From Actinomycetota bacterium (GTDB lineage Bacteria > Actinomycetota > Thermoleophilia > Gaiellales > Gaiellaceae), in NCBI GenBank assembly GCA_005884575.1, contig VAWW01000010.1, forward strand, positions 1-45,545: 45,545 nucleotides of DNA. The letters are read 5' to 3'. The notes under the pieces were generated by a model. It ran no database searches, was not told the origin of the DNA, and was given only the letters and a program-made list of their open reading frames with translations. This document shows, one piece after another, positions 31,448 to 39,832 of the stretch. The first letter of the stretch is position 1. Every line of letters begins with the position of its first letter. Position numbers and translations under genes: made by a program.

Positions 31448-32556
31448 AAGACCGCTGGAACGCGATCATCACCGAAGTAGATAGTGGCTTAGAGCCACAA
31501 GCGACCGGACCGTTGGCCGGGAAGCGGCTGCTCGTCAAGGACCTGTTCGACACGGCCGGGATCCGGACGACGTACGGCTCGAAGGTCTACGCCGACCACG
31601 TCCCGGAGCGGACGGCGTCGTCGGTGCAGCGGCTCCTCGACGCGGGTGCGGTGCTCGTCGGGAAGGCGAACCTGCACGAGTTCGCGTGGGGCGTCACGAG
31701 CCAGAACCCCTGGTACGGAACCGTCCAGAATCCGCGCCACCCGGGCAAGACGACAGGCGGCTCGTCGGGCGGCAACGCGGCGGCGCTCGCCGCGGGACTC
31801 TGCGACATCGGGATCGGGACCGACACGGGCTGCTCGATCAGGCTGCCGTCGTCGTGCTGCGGCACGGTCGGGCTGAAGCCGCAGTGGGGCCGGATCCCGC
31901 TCGACGGCGTCTACCCGCTCTGCCCGACCTTCGACACGGCCGGGCCGATGGCGAACACCGTCGAGGACGTCGCCGCGATGTGGTCGGTGCTGACGGGCGA
32001 GCCGGTGCCCGAGCCGCGCCTCGAGGGACTGACGGTGGGCCTGCTGACCAAGCCGCCCTCGGTCGGCGGCGGGGCCCCGGTCGCCGAGAACCGCGCCGCG
32101 GAGCAGTACGTCGAGCGGCTGGAGGAGCTCGGCGCGCGCGTCGTCCACGCCACCGTCCCCGAACCGCCCGAGGACACATGGCCGCTGTTCTTCCACGAGG
32201 CGGCCGAGTCGCACCGCGCGACGTTCCCGTCACGCGCCGACGAGTACGGCGACAACGTCCGCGCGAAGCTCGAACACGCGCAGACGATCGACCCGGCAGA
32301 GGTCGACGTCGCACGCGAGGCCGTCGGCCGCTGGCGCACATACCGGCCCGACGTCGATCTCTACGTCTCGCCGGTGCTAGGGATCGACCTGCCGCCGGTC
32401 GACACCGAGGAGCTCGACGTGCGCATCCCCGCGACCGCGTTCCTGCGCCCGTTCAATGTGCTCGGCTGGGCCGGCCTCGCGATCGGCGACCTGCAATTCG
32501 TCGCGCCGCGGGACGAGACGGTCCTTGCCGCGGGGCTTGCGTGGTCTAGGGCGTGA
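31444..32556 (+). CDS. Amidase signature family hydrolase
   Basis: 370 residues. The Ser-cisSer-Lys triad is visible: Lys32 in LLVKDLFDTAG, the cis-Ser in TTGGSSGGN (107/108) and the nucleophile Ser131 in DTGCSIRLP (DTGGSIRxP in most homologues). It is shorter than common amidases (about 450 residues), lacking part of the C-terminal region. It would hydrolyse an amide to acid plus ammonia. GTGA overlap with the RidA gene; last gene of the operon. It overlaps the convergent lipoprotein gene by 11 bases. Confidence 0.87.
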   Translation: MKDRWNAIITEVDSGLEPQATGPLAGKRLLVKDLFDTAGIRTTYGSKVYADHVPERTASSVQRLLDAGAVLVGKANLHEFAWGVTSQNPWYGTVQNPRHPGKTTGGSSGGNAAALAAGLCDIGIGTDTGCSIRLPSSCCGTVGLKPQWGRIPLDGVYPLCPTFDTAGPMANTVEDVAAMWSVLTGEPVPEPRLEGLTVGLLTKPPSVGGGAPVAENRAAEQYVERLEELGARVVHATVPEPPEDTWPLFFHEAAESHRATFPSRADEYGDNVRAKLEHAQTIDPAEVDVAREAVGRWRTYRPDVDLYVSPVLGIDLPPVDTEELDVRIPATAFLRPFNVLGWAGLAIGDLQFVAPRDETVLAAGLAWSRA

Positions 32557-33289
32557 TGTCCTGGATGTCTTCGGCCGGCGGCACCGTCAGGTCGATCTCC
32601 GTCCCGAAGTCCGAGAAGCCGCCGTCGAGCGTGATCCTCGTGCCCTTCGGCGTGCTGTAGCTGACGAGCACGCGGCGTAGCCGGCCGTCCGCGTCGACCC
32701 AGAAGTCGGCCGGGAACGGACGCGCGGGATAGTCGTCGCGGATCGCCCCCGCGACTCTCGGCGTACCCGCGACGACCTTGCGCGGATCGACCGTGGCGCG
32801 GAAGCGAGTCGTCTTCGTCCCGTCGACCGTGGCGGCGCCGACCCGCGTCGGCTTCGCGACGCCGTCGGCGAGGTACGCGATCGCGCGCACGTGCGCAAGC
32901 TCGTCGGGGTGCTCGCGCACCTGCTGCGGCGACAGTCGCCGCGTATCGAGCTTCGTCCACGGCTTCACCGAGGGATCGTTCAGCGCCGCGTCGACGTTGG
33001 CATTCGCGTAGGTGAACGGGCCCGAGAGGACGATCTCCTGCGGCAGGCCGCCGCCCGGGACGAGCTTGTAGAAGTGCGCGCGCCGATCGGTGAAGGACAC
33101 CGTGCCCGTCTCGTTCGCGACGATTCGCGACCCGCCGACGGTGGCCGCAACGGCGAGCGTGAAACGAGCGGTCCCGTGCTCGGTCGTCGGCTTCGACCCC
33201 AGTCCGGCCGCCGGCGACGACGAGCCGCCGCACGCAGCGAGACCGACGACGAGCACGAGCAGGAGACCGTGGCGCACGACGGCGGCCAT
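32546..33289 (-). CDS. Lipoprotein, LppX/LprG-like fold suspected
   Basis: 247 residues. A lipobox signal peptide is clear (LLLVLVVGLAACGGSS; Cys20 would be lipidated), so it is anchored outside the membrane. The mature part has FTLAVAATVGGSR, a VSFTDRRAHFYKLV segment and late VDADGRLRRVLVSYST, a pattern like LppX/LprG lipid-binding lipoproteins. It starts one base after the LysR stop, so it is co-transcribed with a regulator, an odd pairing. Confidence 0.72.
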   Translation of the reverse strand: MAAVVRHGLLLVLVVGLAACGGSSSPAAGLGSKPTTEHGTARFTLAVAATVGGSRIVANETGTVSFTDRRAHFYKLVPGGGLPQEIVLSGPFTYANANVDAALNDPSVKPWTKLDTRRLSPQQVREHPDELAHVRAIAYLADGVAKPTRVGAATVDGTKTTRFRATVDPRKVVAGTPRVAGAIRDDYPARPFPADFWVDADGRLRRVLVSYSTPKGTRITLDGGFSDFGTEIDLTVPPAEDIQDITP

Positions 33290-33290
33290 G

Positions 33291-34193
33291 CTAGAGATGG
33301 ATCGCGACCGCCCCGCGTGGATGCGGCCGGTGCTCCTGCTGCAGCACCTCGACGAAGGCAGCCGCGCTCGACGACCACTGCGTCCTCGCGTAGACCGCCA
33401 CGTCGCGGATCAGCCGCGGCCGCAGCTGGAGGACGGCGCCGTCGAGCCCTGGCAGGACGATGTTCCGGGGCACGAGCGCCGGTCCGAGGCCGGCCGCGGC
33501 GAGCCGCGCAGCGCCCTCGGCCTGCGACGTACGCACGGTCCCGCGCGGACTGAACCCGGCCCGGCGGCAGATCTCCTCGACGATGCCCGCGAGCCCGTGA
33601 TCGTGGTGATAGAGCACCCAGTCGCGGTCTGCGAGCTCCTCCAGCCGCACAGAAGACCGGCCCGCGATCGGATCCGTCCGCGGCACGACGATCACGAACT
33701 CCTCCCACGCGACCGTCTGCAACGGGCCGTCCCACGCGCGCAGCGGCAGCGGGCCGATCGCGAAGTCGGCGACGCCCTGCTCGACCGCCTCCTCGAGCAG
33801 CCGCCGGTGGACGAACTCGTGCAGCCGGATCGCGACATTCGGATGCCGCTCGTGCCACCTCTGGATGTACTGCGGCAGCAAGCCGACCGCCATCGAGAGG
33901 ACGGTCGCGACCTCGAGCTCGCCCGACTCGAGCGCGAGCGCCGACCGCGCTCCCTGGCGTCCGCGCTCGACCGCCCGCACGGCCGCGCGCGCCTCGGGAA
34001 GCAGGCTCCGGCCCGCCGGCGTCAGCGCCACCCCGCGCCGCAGCCGCTCGAAGACGGCGCCGGCCAGCTCCTCCTCGAGCGCCCGGATGTGCTGGGAGAG
34101 CGACGGCTGCGAGATCCCGACGCGCCGGGCGGCGCTGGTGAACGACCCCTCGTCCACGACAGCCACGAAGCATTCGAGCTGCCGAACATTCAT
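33291..34193 (-). CDS. LysR-type transcriptional regulator
   Basis: 300 residues. The N-terminal winged HTH is canonical (RQLECFVAVVDEGSFTSAARR, then SQPSLSQHIRALEEELAGAVFER) and the effector domain follows (ELEVATVLSMAVGLLPQYIQRW, DFAIGPLPLRAW, FVIVVPRTDPIAG). It is divergent from the VOC-LivHMKGF operon and is the obvious candidate to control it, with a small acid or amino-acid-like coinducer. ATG 34193 is supported by a TAGATT box six bases upstream. Confidence 0.9.
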   Translation of the reverse strand: MNVRQLECFVAVVDEGSFTSAARRVGISQPSLSQHIRALEEELAGAVFERLRRGVALTPAGRSLLPEARAAVRAVERGRQGARSALALESGELEVATVLSMAVGLLPQYIQRWHERHPNVAIRLHEFVHRRLLEEAVEQGVADFAIGPLPLRAWDGPLQTVAWEEFVIVVPRTDPIAGRSSVRLEELADRDWVLYHHDHGLAGIVEEICRRAGFSPRGTVRTSQAEGAARLAAAGLGPALVPRNIVLPGLDGAVLQLRPRLIRDVAVYARTQWSSSAAAFVEVLQQEHRPHPRGAVAIHL

Positions 34194-34205
34194 AGGAAGA
34201 ATCTA
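34191..34205 (-). promoter_or_regulatory. Leaderless promoter of the LysR gene
   Basis: On the minus strand TAGATT (34205-34200), six bases, ATG 34193. The 75-base divergent space to the VOC gene should also hold the LysR binding site; I could not fix one T-N11-A box with confidence. Confidence 0.5.
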
Positions 34206-34268
34206 TCGCTGCTTAGGTGTTCCTGGCTACTTGACCTATGGCTTGGAAGCGACGAGACTTCGGCCCTG

Positions 34269-34733
34269 GTGCGCGCCCTGCGGATCAACCACGTCTCCAT
34301 CTCCGCCACCGACCTCGAAGCGTCCACGCGGTTCTACGAAGAAGTGTTCGGGATGGAACGGATCCCGACGCCGACGTTCGAGCGGCCCGTCCAGTGGCTG
34401 CGCGTCGGCGACATGCAACTCCATCTCTTCTTCGAGGAGCGGCCGCCGGCCCCGCGCCACCACCTCGGGCTGACGATCGACGACTTCGACGCCGCCTACC
34501 GTGCCGTGAAGGAACGGACGTCGGCGGAGTGGGGCTGGCGGCTCGTCGAGCTCCCGTCGGGCCAGGTCCAGCTCTACTTCCACGATCCGGCCGGCAACCT
34601 GATCGAGCTGAACTGGCCCGACGTCGGGACGCTCGACCGGTCGCGCTATCCGGAGCTGCGGCGGCTCGCCGACGAGATCCCGCAGAACGAGGACTCCGAT
34701 CAGGCCGTCCTCTACCTGGCGGGAGTCGGCTGA
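34269..34733 (+). CDS. VOC (glyoxalase/bleomycin-resistance) family protein
   Basis: 154 residues from GTG 34269. A single VOC module pair: INHVSISATDLEASTRFYEEVFGM with the first metal His, MQLHLFFEERP, HLGLTIDDFDAAY and FHDPAGNLIELNW with the C-terminal Glu. Members are metal-dependent isomerases, epimerases or dioxygenases. ATG 34238 is in a different frame and does not fit. The stop overlaps the LivH ATG (TGATG), so it heads the transporter operon and may act on the imported compound. Confidence 0.78.
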   Translation: MRALRINHVSISATDLEASTRFYEEVFGMERIPTPTFERPVQWLRVGDMQLHLFFEERPPAPRHHLGLTIDDFDAAYRAVKERTSAEWGWRLVELPSGQVQLYFHDPAGNLIELNWPDVGTLDRSRYPELRRLADEIPQNEDSDQAVLYLAGVG

Positions 34734-35794
34734 TGGCCGCGGTCGCAGCGCAGCGCGTCAAGCTGACCGCGCTCAGTGCCCACATGCGCCTCGCGCTCTA
34801 CGCGGTGCTGATCCTCGTCTTCGTCGTCTTCCCGCTCGTTTGGATTCTCTTCCTCGCGCCGACGACGGGCACCGGCGCCACGACGTTCGGCTCGGCGGTC
34901 CACGACCCGAAGGACTTCCTGATCACGCTGCTGAACGGGATCTTCGGCCTGATGCGCGTCGTCAACATGGCGCACGGGGCGTTCTTCCTGCTCGGCGGGT
35001 ACATCGCGCTGAAGCTCCAGCGCCAACTGGTGGGCCAGGGCAGCGTCTTCGGGCTGACGAGCGACCAGGTCACTCTGGTGCACTGGCTTTACCCGGTGCT
35101 CATCGGAACGGTGATCGTGGCCCTGATCGGCCTGCTGATGCAGCAGGTCTTCCTGCGCTGGAACCAGGGGCAGGATCTTCGGCAGGCGCTGATCACGATC
35201 GCGATCTCGATCATCCTCGCCGACCTGATGCTGCCCGGCTACAAGGGCCTCGGCGGCGGGATCGCGCAGGACATCTCGTGGCCGAAGACGTTCGACAAGT
35301 TCGTCAACCTGCACGTCTCCGGGATCCAGTACACGCTGACGCGCCTCGTGATCCTCGGCATCGCCGTCGGCATCGGCGTGTCGCTGACGGTCTGGCTCAA
35401 GTGGACGCGCACCGGCATGGTGATCCGCGCCGGTGTCGACGACCGCGCAATGGTCTCGGCGCTCGGAATCAACATCCAGCTGACGTTCGCGATCGCCTTC
35501 GTCGTCGGATCGGCACTCGCCGGCCTCGGCGGCGTCATCGGCGGCTCGTTCGCGAGCCTCGCCCCGGGCGTCGACGCTAACTGGCTGCTCTATTCGCTCG
35601 TCGTAGTGATCATCGGAGGGATGGGGTCACTCGGCGGCGCGGCGGTCGGCTCGCTCCTGCTCGGCCTGACGGGCAACTTCTCGGCCGCGTACCTGCCGTC
35701 GAACTACACGTACTACTCGATCATCTTCACGTTCGTGCTCGTCGCGGTCGTGCTGGCCGTCAAGCCGCTCGGCCTCTTCGGGAGGCCTGCATGA
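34733..35794 (+). CDS. livH: Branched-chain amino acid-type ABC transporter permease (LivH-like)
   Basis: 353 residues, polytopic. FGLMRVVNMAHGAFFLLGGY and DVRA-region TGMVIRAGVDDRAMVSALGI plus GMGSLGGAAVGSLLLGL are LivH signatures. An extra N-terminal hydrophobic helix (LALYAVLILVFVVFPLVWILFL) precedes the conserved part. Between DFLITLLNG and IFGLMRV about 16 residues that normally form the first conserved helix appear to be missing, in frame. Whether the extra helix compensates is unknown. The operon suggests uptake of amino acids, amides or aromatic acids. Confidence 0.85.
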   Translation: MAAVAAQRVKLTALSAHMRLALYAVLILVFVVFPLVWILFLAPTTGTGATTFGSAVHDPKDFLITLLNGIFGLMRVVNMAHGAFFLLGGYIALKLQRQLVGQGSVFGLTSDQVTLVHWLYPVLIGTVIVALIGLLMQQVFLRWNQGQDLRQALITIAISIILADLMLPGYKGLGGGIAQDISWPKTFDKFVNLHVSGIQYTLTRLVILGIAVGIGVSLTVWLKWTRTGMVIRAGVDDRAMVSALGINIQLTFAIAFVVGSALAGLGGVIGGSFASLAPGVDANWLLYSLVVVIIGGMGSLGGAAVGSLLLGLTGNFSAAYLPSNYTYYSIIFTFVLVAVVLAVKPLGLFGRPA

Positions 35795-36825
35795 CGGTGC
35801 CGGTCTCGGCCGACCGCATCGTCGGCGCCGGCGCGCTCCTGGCGGCGATCCTCGCCCCGTTCTACCTGTCCTCGTACTGGGTCGGCACGCTGCTGACGCA
35901 GATGCTCTTCCTGGGCATCGTCGCCGCGAGCCTGATCTTTCTCTCGGCGTACGGCGGCATGGTCTCGCTCGCGCAGGTCGCGGTCTACGGCATCGCAGGC
36001 TTCGTGCTCGGCAACGCGACGACGAACGGGAACACGAAGGGACTCAACCTCGGCTGGAGCCCGTGGATCGGCATCGTCCTCGGCATTGTCATCGCCGTCG
36101 CGATCGGGCTGCTGTTCGGCGCGCTCGCGAGCCGGAGCGTCGGCATCTACTTCCTGATGATCACGCTCACATACTCCGTGATCGCCAACCTCTTCTTCTC
36201 GCAGGTCACGGACCTTTCGGGGTTCGGCGGGATCAGCGGCATCCGCGCGCCGAACGTGATCGGCAACGTCGAGGCGCACCAGAACCGTCTCTACTACGTC
36301 GCGCTCGTGACCGCCTTCGGCGTCTATCTGCTCCTGCGCTATCTCGTGCGCACGCCGTTCGGCCTGACGCTCCAGGGCGTGCGCGACGACCCGGTGCGGA
36401 TGGCGTCGCTCGGCTACAACGTCCCGCTCCACCGCACTGTCGCCTTCGGCTTCGCGTCGCTGATCGCTGCGATCGGCGGCATCCTCTTCGTCTGGTGGAA
36501 CGGCCACGTCGACCCCGCGTCGATCGACCTTGGCGCGACGATCGACGTGCTCGTGATCGCCGTCCTCGGCGGTCTCTACCGCCTCGAGGGCGCGTGGATC
36601 GGCGCGCTCCTGTTCGTCATCGTCAACAACTACTCACAGCGGATCGGCTTCATCGGCGACCGGTTCCACACGCTGATCGGAGCGATCTTCCTCGCGATCG
36701 TGCTCGTCTCCCCGTCCGGCATGATCGGGCTGTGGGAGCGGGCGCTCTCTCTCTTCTCCGGGCGTCGCCGCGGCCCCCTCGATCGAAATCCGATCGAGGT
36801 CGGGCCGGCCGAGCCCAGCGTCTGA
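35791..36825 (+). CDS. livM: Branched-chain amino acid-type ABC transporter permease (LivM-like)
   Basis: 344 residues with about eight to ten hydrophobic segments. LivM landmarks: IFLSAYGGMVSLAQVAVYGIAG, YFLMITLTYSVIANLFF, the cytoplasmic coupling loop RTPFGLTLQGVRDDPVRMASLGYN and ATIDVLVIAVLGGLYRLEGAWIGA. It pairs with LivH to form the membrane channel. ATGA overlap with livH. Confidence 0.9.
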   Translation: MTVPVSADRIVGAGALLAAILAPFYLSSYWVGTLLTQMLFLGIVAASLIFLSAYGGMVSLAQVAVYGIAGFVLGNATTNGNTKGLNLGWSPWIGIVLGIVIAVAIGLLFGALASRSVGIYFLMITLTYSVIANLFFSQVTDLSGFGGISGIRAPNVIGNVEAHQNRLYYVALVTAFGVYLLLRYLVRTPFGLTLQGVRDDPVRMASLGYNVPLHRTVAFGFASLIAAIGGILFVWWNGHVDPASIDLGATIDVLVIAVLGGLYRLEGAWIGALLFVIVNNYSQRIGFIGDRFHTLIGAIFLAIVLVSPSGMIGLWERALSLFSGRRRGPLDRNPIEVGPAEPSV

Positions 36826-36924
36826 AAGGAGGCTCGCAGCAGAGACGGCAGGGAACGGCCCGTAGGAGATCCGGAAACGACTATCAGGAAACACCCATCG
36901 GTTCGAAAGGAGGAGGGCAACCGA
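36826..36924 (+). other. livM-livK spacer with two SD-like sequences
   Basis: 99 bases. aaggagg occurs right after the livM stop (36826-36832) with no start codon in reach, and again at about 36907-36913 before livK ATG 36925. The second is the functional RBS, allowing high binding-protein synthesis. No hairpin terminator is evident. Confidence 0.5.
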
Positions 36925-38313
36925 ATGAGTGCTCTCACAGGAAGGCGGAAGCTGATTCCGTTCGCGGTCCTCGCAGTGGTTGCCGCTGCGCTGTCCGCGT
37001 CGGTAGCGACCGCAAGGAATTCGGCAACGACGATCAAGGTCGCCGTCCTGTCCGACTGCCAGGGTGCATTCGGCGCGTTCGACAACCAGGACATGGCGGG
37101 CGTCGTCGCGGCGTTCTCGCAGTACGCGGGCGCCAAGCCGAAGAACCCGAACAAGCCTCGTGACGGCTGGACCGGCGGCAGCATCGGCGGTCATCCGCTC
37201 AAGCTCGTCGGTGTCGGCTGCTCGAACGACCGTGCCGACACGGCGATCAAGGAGACGAAGCGCCTGATGGAACAGCTGGGCGCGGACGTCATGGTCGGCC
37301 CTTTGTCCGGTGACGAGTCGATCGCCGTGGCGAACTACGCGAAGCAGCACCCGACGAAGACGTTCGTGAACGGCTCCGCCGGAGCGCAGGACACGACGCT
37401 CAAGGTGCAGGCGCCGAACTTCTTCCGCTTCAGCGGTGACGGCGCAATGTGGAACGCGGGCCTCGGCGACCTGGCCTACCGGAAGCTCGGTTGGAAGACG
37501 GCTGCGGTCGTCGCGGACGACTACTCGTTCGCGTGGACGTCGGCGGCCGGGTTCATCACCGACTTCTGCGCGGCCGGCGGCAAGGTGACGAAGCGGGTCT
37601 TCCCGCCGCTCAACACGACCGACTACTCGTCCTACGCGCAGCAGATGCCGACGAACGTCGACGGCACCTTCGTCGCGGTCGGCGGCGCCGGTCTGATCCC
37701 GTTTCTGAAGGCGTACGAGCAGGCGCACGGGCCGATCGACGGCAAGAAGTTCATCGGCAACGTGTTCTGGGGCACCCCGGGCCAGTTCCAGCAGCTCGGC
37801 CACCGGGTCGTCGGAGCCTACGCAGGCGGCGCCGGCACGGCCGGCGACCTGAACACGCCGGCGGCCAAGGCCTACAACGCGATGATGGGCAAGTGGTTCA
37901 AGACGATCCCGCCGTTCGGCGCTGCGGCGCCGCAGGCGGCGAGCACGTTCACGTACGGCTTCTTCATCAACGCGTGGGGCCTCGTCGAAGGTCTGAAGAA
38001 GGTGGGCGGCGACCTCTCCGGCGGCCAGAAGAAGCTGCAGGCCGCGCTGCGCCAGGTCTCGCTGCCCGGACCGTACGGCACGGTGAAGCTCGGCCCGCAC
38101 AACCAGGCCCCGATCACCGCGTTCTTCCAGCAGCTGTACCTGAAGGGCGGCAAGCTGGCGATCAAGACCGTCGGCGAGGTCCCGAACGTCGACCAGTCGT
38201 TCGGCGGCTCGTACTCGACCAAGACCCCGGCGCCGGGCCGCACGTTCCCGCCCTGCGTCAAGAAGAAGCTGCCCTGGCAGGGCAAGGTCATCACCCCGAA
38301 GGTCACGACCTAG
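36925..38313 (+). CDS. livK: ABC transporter substrate-binding protein (LivK-like)
   Basis: 462 residues. Signal peptide at the N-terminus (IPFAVLAVVAAALSASVATA), then a type I periplasmic-binding fold: TIKVAVLSDCQGAFGAFDNQD, GPLSGDESIAVANYAKQHP, NFFRFSGDGAMWNAGLGDLAY, KTAAVVADDYSF. It lacks a lipobox, so retention may need membrane association by another means. Ligand unknown; the ~460-residue length and C-terminal basic tail (KKKLPWQGKVITPK) are longer than E. coli LivK. Position between permease and ATPase genes is normal for actinobacterial Liv operons. Confidence 0.88.
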   Translation: MSALTGRRKLIPFAVLAVVAAALSASVATARNSATTIKVAVLSDCQGAFGAFDNQDMAGVVAAFSQYAGAKPKNPNKPRDGWTGGSIGGHPLKLVGVGCSNDRADTAIKETKRLMEQLGADVMVGPLSGDESIAVANYAKQHPTKTFVNGSAGAQDTTLKVQAPNFFRFSGDGAMWNAGLGDLAYRKLGWKTAAVVADDYSFAWTSAAGFITDFCAAGGKVTKRVFPPLNTTDYSSYAQQMPTNVDGTFVAVGGAGLIPFLKAYEQAHGPIDGKKFIGNVFWGTPGQFQQLGHRVVGAYAGGAGTAGDLNTPAAKAYNAMMGKWFKTIPPFGAAAPQAASTFTYGFFINAWGLVEGLKKVGGDLSGGQKKLQAALRQVSLPGPYGTVKLGPHNQAPITAFFQQLYLKGGKLAIKTVGEVPNVDQSFGGSYSTKTPAPGRTFPPCVKKKLPWQGKVITPKVTT

Positions 38314-38321
38314 GGACCTTC

Positions 38322-39107
38322 GTGGCGCAAGCAGCAGCACTCGTCGTCGCCGAGCCGATCCTCCGCCTGCGGGGGATCGGCCGGCGGTTCGGCGGCCTCC
38401 ATGCCGTGCGCGACGTCGACCTGGACGTCGCGCGCGGCGAGAGGCGCGCGATCCTGGGCCCGAACGGCGCCGGCAAGACGACGCTGTTCAACGTCATCTC
38501 GGGCGACTACCCGCCGACCTCGGGGACGATCGAGTTCCTCGGCGAGGACGTCACCGGGCTGCCGCCGCGCACGCGCGCGAAGCTCGGGATGGGTCGCACC
38601 TACCAGAAGTCTCGCCTGTTCCTCGGCCTCTCGGTCGAGGACAACCTCTACCTCGCCGTGCTCGGCGTGAAATCCGGACACATGCGCCCGGTGATCGTCC
38701 CGGCGCGCGACCGCGCGCTTCGCGAGCGCGCGCGCGAGCTGACCGCCGCGGTCGGCCTCGAGGGACGCGAGGCGACGCTCGTCGGCTCGCTCTCCCACGG
38801 CGAGCAGCGCCAGCTAGAGGTAGGGATGGCGCGCGCCGCGAACCCACAGCTGATGATGCTCGACGAGCCCGCGTCCGGACTCTCGCGCGGCGAGCGCGTC
38901 GCGCTGACCGACCTGTTGCTGAAGCTCGATCCGGCGATCACGCTGATCCTGATCGAGCACGACATGGACGTTGCGCTCCGGGTGGCGCAGCGCGTGACGA
39001 TGATGCACGAGGGCCGCGTGATCGTCGAGGGCACGCCGGACGAGATCCGCGCGAACCAGACCGTCCACGACCTCTACCTGGGCCGGGGGTTCCAGCCGGA
39101 TGAGTGA
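38322..39107 (+). CDS. livG: ABC transporter ATP-binding protein (LivG-like)
   Basis: 261 residues from GTG 38322. Walker A GPNGAGKTT, Q-loop RTYQKSRLF, signature LSHGEQRQLE (in place of LSGGxQ), Walker B LMMLDEPASGLS, H-loop LIEHDM. The C-terminus (RVIVEGTPDEIRANQTVHDLYL) is typical of LivG. It energises transport with LivF. Confidence 0.88.
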   Translation: MAQAAALVVAEPILRLRGIGRRFGGLHAVRDVDLDVARGERRAILGPNGAGKTTLFNVISGDYPPTSGTIEFLGEDVTGLPPRTRAKLGMGRTYQKSRLFLGLSVEDNLYLAVLGVKSGHMRPVIVPARDRALRERARELTAAVGLEGREATLVGSLSHGEQRQLEVGMARAANPQLMMLDEPASGLSRGERVALTDLLLKLDPAITLILIEHDMDVALRVAQRVTMMHEGRVIVEGTPDEIRANQTVHDLYLGRGFQPDE

Positions 39108-39831
39108 GCCGCTGCTCGCAGTCGAGGACGTCAACGCGTACTACGACCGCGCGCAGGCGCTCGAGGACGTCTCGTTCGAGATCGCGGGCGGCTCGACGTC
39201 GATCATCGGACGCAACGGGATGGGCAAGACGACGCTCTGCAACGCGATCATGGGCATCCCGCCGGCGGGGGTCACAGGCTCGATCCGCTACAAGGGCACC
39301 GAGCTCGTCGGGCGCCCCTCGTACAAGATCGCGAAGCTCGGAATCGGATACGTCCCTCAGGGCCGGCGCCTCTTTCCGTCGCTCTCGGTCGACGAGCACC
39401 TCCGGATGATCTCGCCGCGCGCGGGCGGAAGGCGCTGGACGGTCGACCGCATCTACGAGCTCTTCCCCAGGCTGAAGGAGCGGCGCCGGAACGGCGGCGC
39501 ACAGCTCTCCGGCGGCGAGCAGCAGATGCTCGCGATCGGCCGCGCGCTGCTGACGAACCCGGAGCTGCTGATCATGGACGAGCCGTCCGAGGGGCTCGCC
39601 CCGACGATCATCGAGCTCCTGATCGAGACGTTCAAGAAGCTCGACGAGGAGGGCCTCGCCATCCTGCTGATCGAGCAGAACCTCGGCATGGCGACGTCGA
39701 TCGCCGAGCGGCAGCTCGTGATGGTCGCCGGCTCGATCGCCGCGGAGACGACCGCCGCGCAGCTCTTGCAGGATCCGGAGCTCCAGCGCCGCTACCTCGG
39801 CGTCGAGCCGCTCGCGGCCGAGCACGCCTGA
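39100..39831 (+). CDS. livF: ABC transporter ATP-binding protein (LivF-like)
   Basis: 243 residues. Walker A GRNGMGKTT, the LivF-type GYVPQGRRLFPSLSVDEHL, signature LSGGEQQML, Walker B LLIMDEPSEGLAP and H-switch region LIEQNLGMA. ATG 39100 overlaps livG by eight bases. Ends the transporter part of the operon; the next gene starts one base after its stop. Confidence 0.9.
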   Translation: MSEPLLAVEDVNAYYDRAQALEDVSFEIAGGSTSIIGRNGMGKTTLCNAIMGIPPAGVTGSIRYKGTELVGRPSYKIAKLGIGYVPQGRRLFPSLSVDEHLRMISPRAGGRRWTVDRIYELFPRLKERRRNGGAQLSGGEQQMLAIGRALLTNPELLIMDEPSEGLAPTIIELLIETFKKLDEEGLAILLIEQNLGMATSIAERQLVMVAGSIAAETTAAQLLQDPELQRRYLGVEPLAAEHA

Positions 39832-39832
39832 G

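Noticed and set aside
36826..36924. Small gene after the SD-like aaggagg behind livM
   Set aside because: No ATG, GTG or TTG lies at a usable distance from it.
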